Assembly (NCBI GenBank): GCA_011620305.1
Contig: WOZL01000032.1
Span: 1-7,803, forward strand
Length of the DNA stretch: 7,803 nucleotides
Source: Candidatus Dojkabacteria bacterium
GTDB lineage: Bacteria > Patescibacteriota > Dojkabacteria > SC72
Direction of reading: 5' to 3'
In this document: piece by piece, positions 5,876-7,803 of the stretch
Position numbering within the stretch: position 1 is the stretch's first letter
Layout of the letters: every line of letters starts with the position of its first letter
Position numbers and translations under genes: made by a program
Notes under the pieces: generated by a model
What the model was told of the DNA's origin: nothing
The model's database searches: none
Seen by the model: only the letters and a program-made list of their open reading frames with translations

Positions 5876-5905
5876 TTACAAAGATTTTTAATGATCTAGG
5901 ATTTA

Positions 5906-5934
5906 ATAATAGCGAAAATATTTAGGTTTTGCAA
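5906..5934 (-). promoter_or_regulatory. Promoter of the RNA array, TTGCAA-N17-TATTAT
   Basis: Read on the minus strand, TTGCAA (5934-5929) and TATTAT (5911-5906) are separated by exactly 17 bases. This is the best two-box promoter in the window and predicts a start near 5899, 24 bases before the first module. It points away from the HAD gene, whose own promoter is about 80 bases away on the other strand. Confidence 0.7.
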
Positions 5935-5973
5935 GTACATACAATATCTTATAGTAATTTAATCTGTAATTCC

Positions 5974-5986
5974 ATTACTAAGTAAT
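5974..5986. promoter_or_regulatory. Inverted repeat ATTACT-A-AGTAAT, possible operator
   Basis: This perfect 6-bp inverted repeat with a 1-base centre lies 6 bases upstream of the TATAAT of the HAD gene, inside the promoter spacer. A third half-site, AGTAATTT, occurs at 5953-5960 and repeats the sequence at 5981-5988. The arrangement fits a dimeric repressor site, but AT-rich DNA makes chance symmetry fairly likely. Confidence 0.3.
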
Positions 5987-5992
5987 TTCATC

Positions 5993-5998
5993 TATAAT
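5993..5998 (+). promoter_or_regulatory. Consensus -10 box TATAAT, leaderless start of the HAD gene
   Basis: TATAAT ends 7 bases before the ATG at 6006, so the predicted transcript begins at or within a base of the start codon. No clear -35 box and no ribosome binding site are present. The rest of 5876-6005 holds the minus-strand promoter of the RNA array and the inverted repeat; I see no gene there. Confidence 0.7.
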
Positions 5999-6005
5999 AA
6001 GCAGT

Positions 6006-6848
6006 ATGAATAACTACACCAATCTAGATAGTCTCAACTTATCCAATACTTATAAAGTTGAACAGCTGAAAAAATGTTTTGAAAAAGATGGTATTTCTCT
6101 TATAGCTATAGATATAGATAATACCCTAGTGGATACTAGTCCATTTTACAATAGATACGTAAGAAGAATTAATTTAGAACTTGCACATGAAATTGACTCT
6201 AACAAAGATCCTGAAGAAATTGCTGATGAGATATCTGAAGTAATTTGGAGAACATATAGAGAGGGGGGTTATAAACCTCAACTCATTTCAGAGCTATATC
6301 TATATTCTCTTGGTTTATATATTCAGAAAGAAGTCTCCTCTTCTCTTAAAGAACGAATAGAAAAACATTTTGCTGATTTCTATACTACAAGTCCTCCACT
6401 TTTTGAAAAGACTCCTATGTTAGTTAATTCATTCCTATCTACAGGTACAGCAATTGTATTTCATTCACATGCTCAAGATGGTTGGACTGAAATTAAAATT
6501 AACAAAATTATGAAAGAATGTGGTTTAGATAAATATGATATACAACTACCATATTTAGGTACTCCTATTGATAAAGATAAGGATGCAGATAGCTGGCTTA
6601 AAGCATATAAAGTTGCTGAGAAACATTACGGTATTAAAGTTAAACCAGAAAATGTATTAAATATTGGAGATAATTGGATAACAGACATATATCCTGGGTT
6701 AGAGGCTGGATGTAGAAATTTCATATGGATAAGAAATCATACTAAACCTTCAGATGATACAGTTGATAAGTATGGAGATATTAAGATAGTAGAAACAGAA
6801 GCACTAGATACAGCTATAGATGACTATCTATCTCACTGTCCTATTTAA
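6006..6848 (+). CDS. HAD-superfamily hydrolase (predicted phosphatase)
   Basis: This 280-residue cytoplasmic protein has the HAD motifs in order. Motif I is AIDIDNTLVD, with nucleophile D36 and acid/base D38. Motif II is Ser154 in FHSHA, and a motif III Lys lies around 195-202. Motif IV is NIGDNWITDIYPGLEAG, with D222 and D227 for magnesium. A helical cap of about 90 residues lies between motifs I and II (about 45-135), so it is a C1-type enzyme. GDNWITDIYPGLEAGCRNFIWI resembles the phosphatase/phosphoglycolate-phosphatase-like group. Likely activity: removal of phosphate from a small metabolite; the substrate cannot be assigned. The leaderless TATAAT box fixes the start. The gene converges on hisS, and its last eight bases overlap the hisS 3' end. 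Upstream it is divergent from the RNA array. Confidence 0.9.
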   Translation: MNNYTNLDSLNLSNTYKVEQLKKCFEKDGISLIAIDIDNTLVDTSPFYNRYVRRINLELAHEIDSNKDPEEIADEISEVIWRTYREGGYKPQLISELYLYSLGLYIQKEVSSSLKERIEKHFADFYTTSPPLFEKTPMLVNSFLSTGTAIVFHSHAQDGWTEIKINKIMKECGLDKYDIQLPYLGTPIDKDKDADSWLKAYKVAEKHYGIKVKPENVLNIGDNWITDIYPGLEAGCRNFIWIRNHTKPSDDTVDKYGDIKIVETEALDTAIDDYLSHCPI

Positions 6849-7803
6849 CAAATATCTCCTTTATATTCTTAACCAAATCCTCTTTACTTAACATACTCTG
6901 ATTACCAGATTGCATATTCTTCAAAGTATATTTATCCTTTTCTACTTCTTCTTCACCAATAATAACTACATAAGGAATATTTAATCTGTCTGCATATTTA
7001 AAACTACCTTTAAGACCAAAAGCTACCTCTGTATTAATTCCTAATTCTCTTAAAGTATTTCCAAGCTCTAATCCATATCCATCGAAACCTTCCATAGCTA
7101 TTACTAAAATTTTAGTAGGGGTATCTTGGTCTAGAGTAATCTCATTATTCTTTAACAAGCAATCAAACAGTCTAGTTAACCCTATGCTACACCCTACTCC
7201 TGGGAATTTATTCTTTGTGTAGTAAGATGTTAGATTATCGTATCTACCACCTGAACAAACAGAACCAAATTCGGGATAATCTGTAAGGAAAGTTTCATAT
7301 ACTGTACCAGTATAGTAATCTAAACCTCTAGAGATAGTTAAATCTACATCAAAGTTTTCATCTTTCACTCCTATTTCTTTTACTCTGTTAACTACAAACT
7401 CTAACTCTTCTACTCCTTCCCAATAATCTTCATCATTAATATCTAATTCCTTTAGCTTGTTTATAACATTATCTTTGATTTCAATGAATTGAAATATCTG
7501 TTCAATTTTCTTGTCATCTAAATCAAGCTTTTTAAGCTCTTTTATAACATCATCCTTGTTACTCTTATCTAGCTTATCTATTTCTCTAAAAATATCAGAG
7601 GGATTATCTATAATCAGAGATCTAAAAAAGCCATTCATTACTTTTCGGTTATTAATTCTTACTTGAAAGTTTTTAAAACCTAATTTAGTAAAAAGAGCTG
7701 AAATTAAACTTACTATCTCTGCATCAAAGGAGATATCTAGTTCATCTCTATCGATAATGTCTGTATCACATTGATAGAACTCTCTAAATCTTCCTGCTTG
7801 AGG
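6841..7803 (-). CDS. hisS: Histidyl-tRNA synthetase, C-terminal 320 residues (5' end outside window)
   Basis: HisRS charges tRNA-His with histidine in the cytoplasm. The frame is open to the right edge of the window, so the ATG at 7636-7638 is internal (residue 56 of the visible part). Visible landmarks, numbered from the edge, are motif 2 GRFREFYQCDTDII (about 4-17), the histidine-binding block SRGLDYYTGTVYE (about 158-170), SGGRYDNL (about 184-191) and motif 3 GVGCSIGLTRL (about 202-212). The last of these has Thr where the Escherichia coli enzyme has Glu, but keeps the ATP-binding Arg. An anticodon-binding domain follows from about residue 229 (KILVIAMEG...). The HisRS-specific insertion between motif 2 and the histidine-binding block is Lys/Asp-rich and helical. 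The stop is TAG, the only non-TAA stop among the main genes. Convergent overlap with the HAD gene is 8 bases. Confidence 0.96.
   Translation of the reverse strand, partial: PQAGRFREFYQCDTDIIDRDELDISFDAEIVSLISALFTKLGFKNFQVRINNRKVMNGFFRSLIIDNPSDIFREIDKLDKSNKDDVIKELKKLDLDDKKIEQIFQFIEIKDNVINKLKELDINDEDYWEGVEELEFVVNRVKEIGVKDENFDVDLTISRGLDYYTGTVYETFLTDYPEFGSVCSGGRYDNLTSYYTKNKFPGVGCSIGLTRLFDCLLKNNEITLDQDTPTKILVIAMEGFDGYGLELGNTLRELGINTEVAFGLKGSFKYADRLNIPYVVIIGEEEVEKDKYTLKNMQSGNQSMLSKEDLVKNIKEIFVK

Larger units (their letters stand above)
5325..5899 (-). ncRNA. Predicted five-module structured non-coding RNA, unrecognised family
   Basis: This interval has no credible protein gene. It contains five tandem modules, each closed by a 7-9 bp stem (P1). 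Each module carries three internal hairpins in fixed order, read on the minus strand: P2 (WGGUU/AACCW), P3 capped by cUUCGg, and P4 (CYGG/CCRG with the 7-nt loop UGUAASY). Linkers between modules are only 3-5 nt (UUA or CUUA). Between modules the helices change in a compensatory way, for example GGAGGGUA/UACCCUCC, GCGAGG/CCUCGC and UGUAGAGAG/CUCUCUACA for P1. The minus strand is favoured by UUCG caps, by G-U wobbles in P1 and P3 that would be A-C on the plus strand, by a minus promoter at 5906-5934, and by U7 directly after the last P1 strand. One wobble, in the 5750-5875 module, favours the plus strand instead. Function unknown. Confidence 0.8.

Noticed and set aside
1..7803. Recoding of TGA as glycine, known in some CPR lineages
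   Set aside because: All genes, including the 429- and 515-codon ones, are full length without any in-frame TGA, and glycine is encoded by normal codons.

Overview
The window is AT-rich, gene-dense bacterial DNA read with the standard code. All complete genes end in TAA (the hisS fragment in TAG), and none carries an in-frame TGA, so TGA is not recoded. None of the starts has a convincing Shine-Dalgarno site. Instead, several genes have a TATAAT-like box 5-7 bases before the ATG, which is the layout of leaderless transcripts. Together with short intergenic gaps and the small RRM protein, this suggests a Patescibacteria/CPR-type genome. That assignment is inference, not proof.

Layout. 1-813: 3' part of purB (adenylosuccinate lyase). 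865-2809: a MacB/LolD-type ABC exporter, with ATPase and permease overlapping by 17 bases. 2850-3299: an unrecognised 149-residue acidic protein behind a leaderless promoter. 3300-3446: a promoter and a long 5' leader for a single-RRM RNA-binding protein (3447-3701), which ends in a clear intrinsic terminator. 3779-5326: a predicted Tat-exported lipoprotein with two lysozyme-like (SLT-fold) halves, of which only the second keeps a catalytic-type glutamate. 6006-6848: a HAD-family phosphatase. 6841-7803 (minus): the 3' two-thirds or so of hisS, convergent with the HAD gene and overlapping it by 8 bases.

The most striking part is 5325-5899. It has no protein gene but holds five tandem, closely packed RNA-like modules of 90, 93, 126, 93 and 126 nt. 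Each is closed by a long stem and contains three internal hairpins. The helices are kept by compensatory changes between modules. Several features place the transcript on the minus strand: c(UUCG)g caps, G-U wobbles, a TTGCAA-N17-TATTAT promoter at 5906-5934, and a run of seven U directly after the last closing stem. The predicted product is one non-coding RNA of about 575 nt in the order long-short-long-short-short. A perfect 213-bp direct repeat shows that one long-short pair was duplicated recently. I do not recognise this RNA family.

The genes are mostly housekeeping or envelope functions with separate promoters. Only the ABC pair is clearly an operon. The RNA array lies between the lipoprotein gene (convergent) and the HAD gene (divergent).
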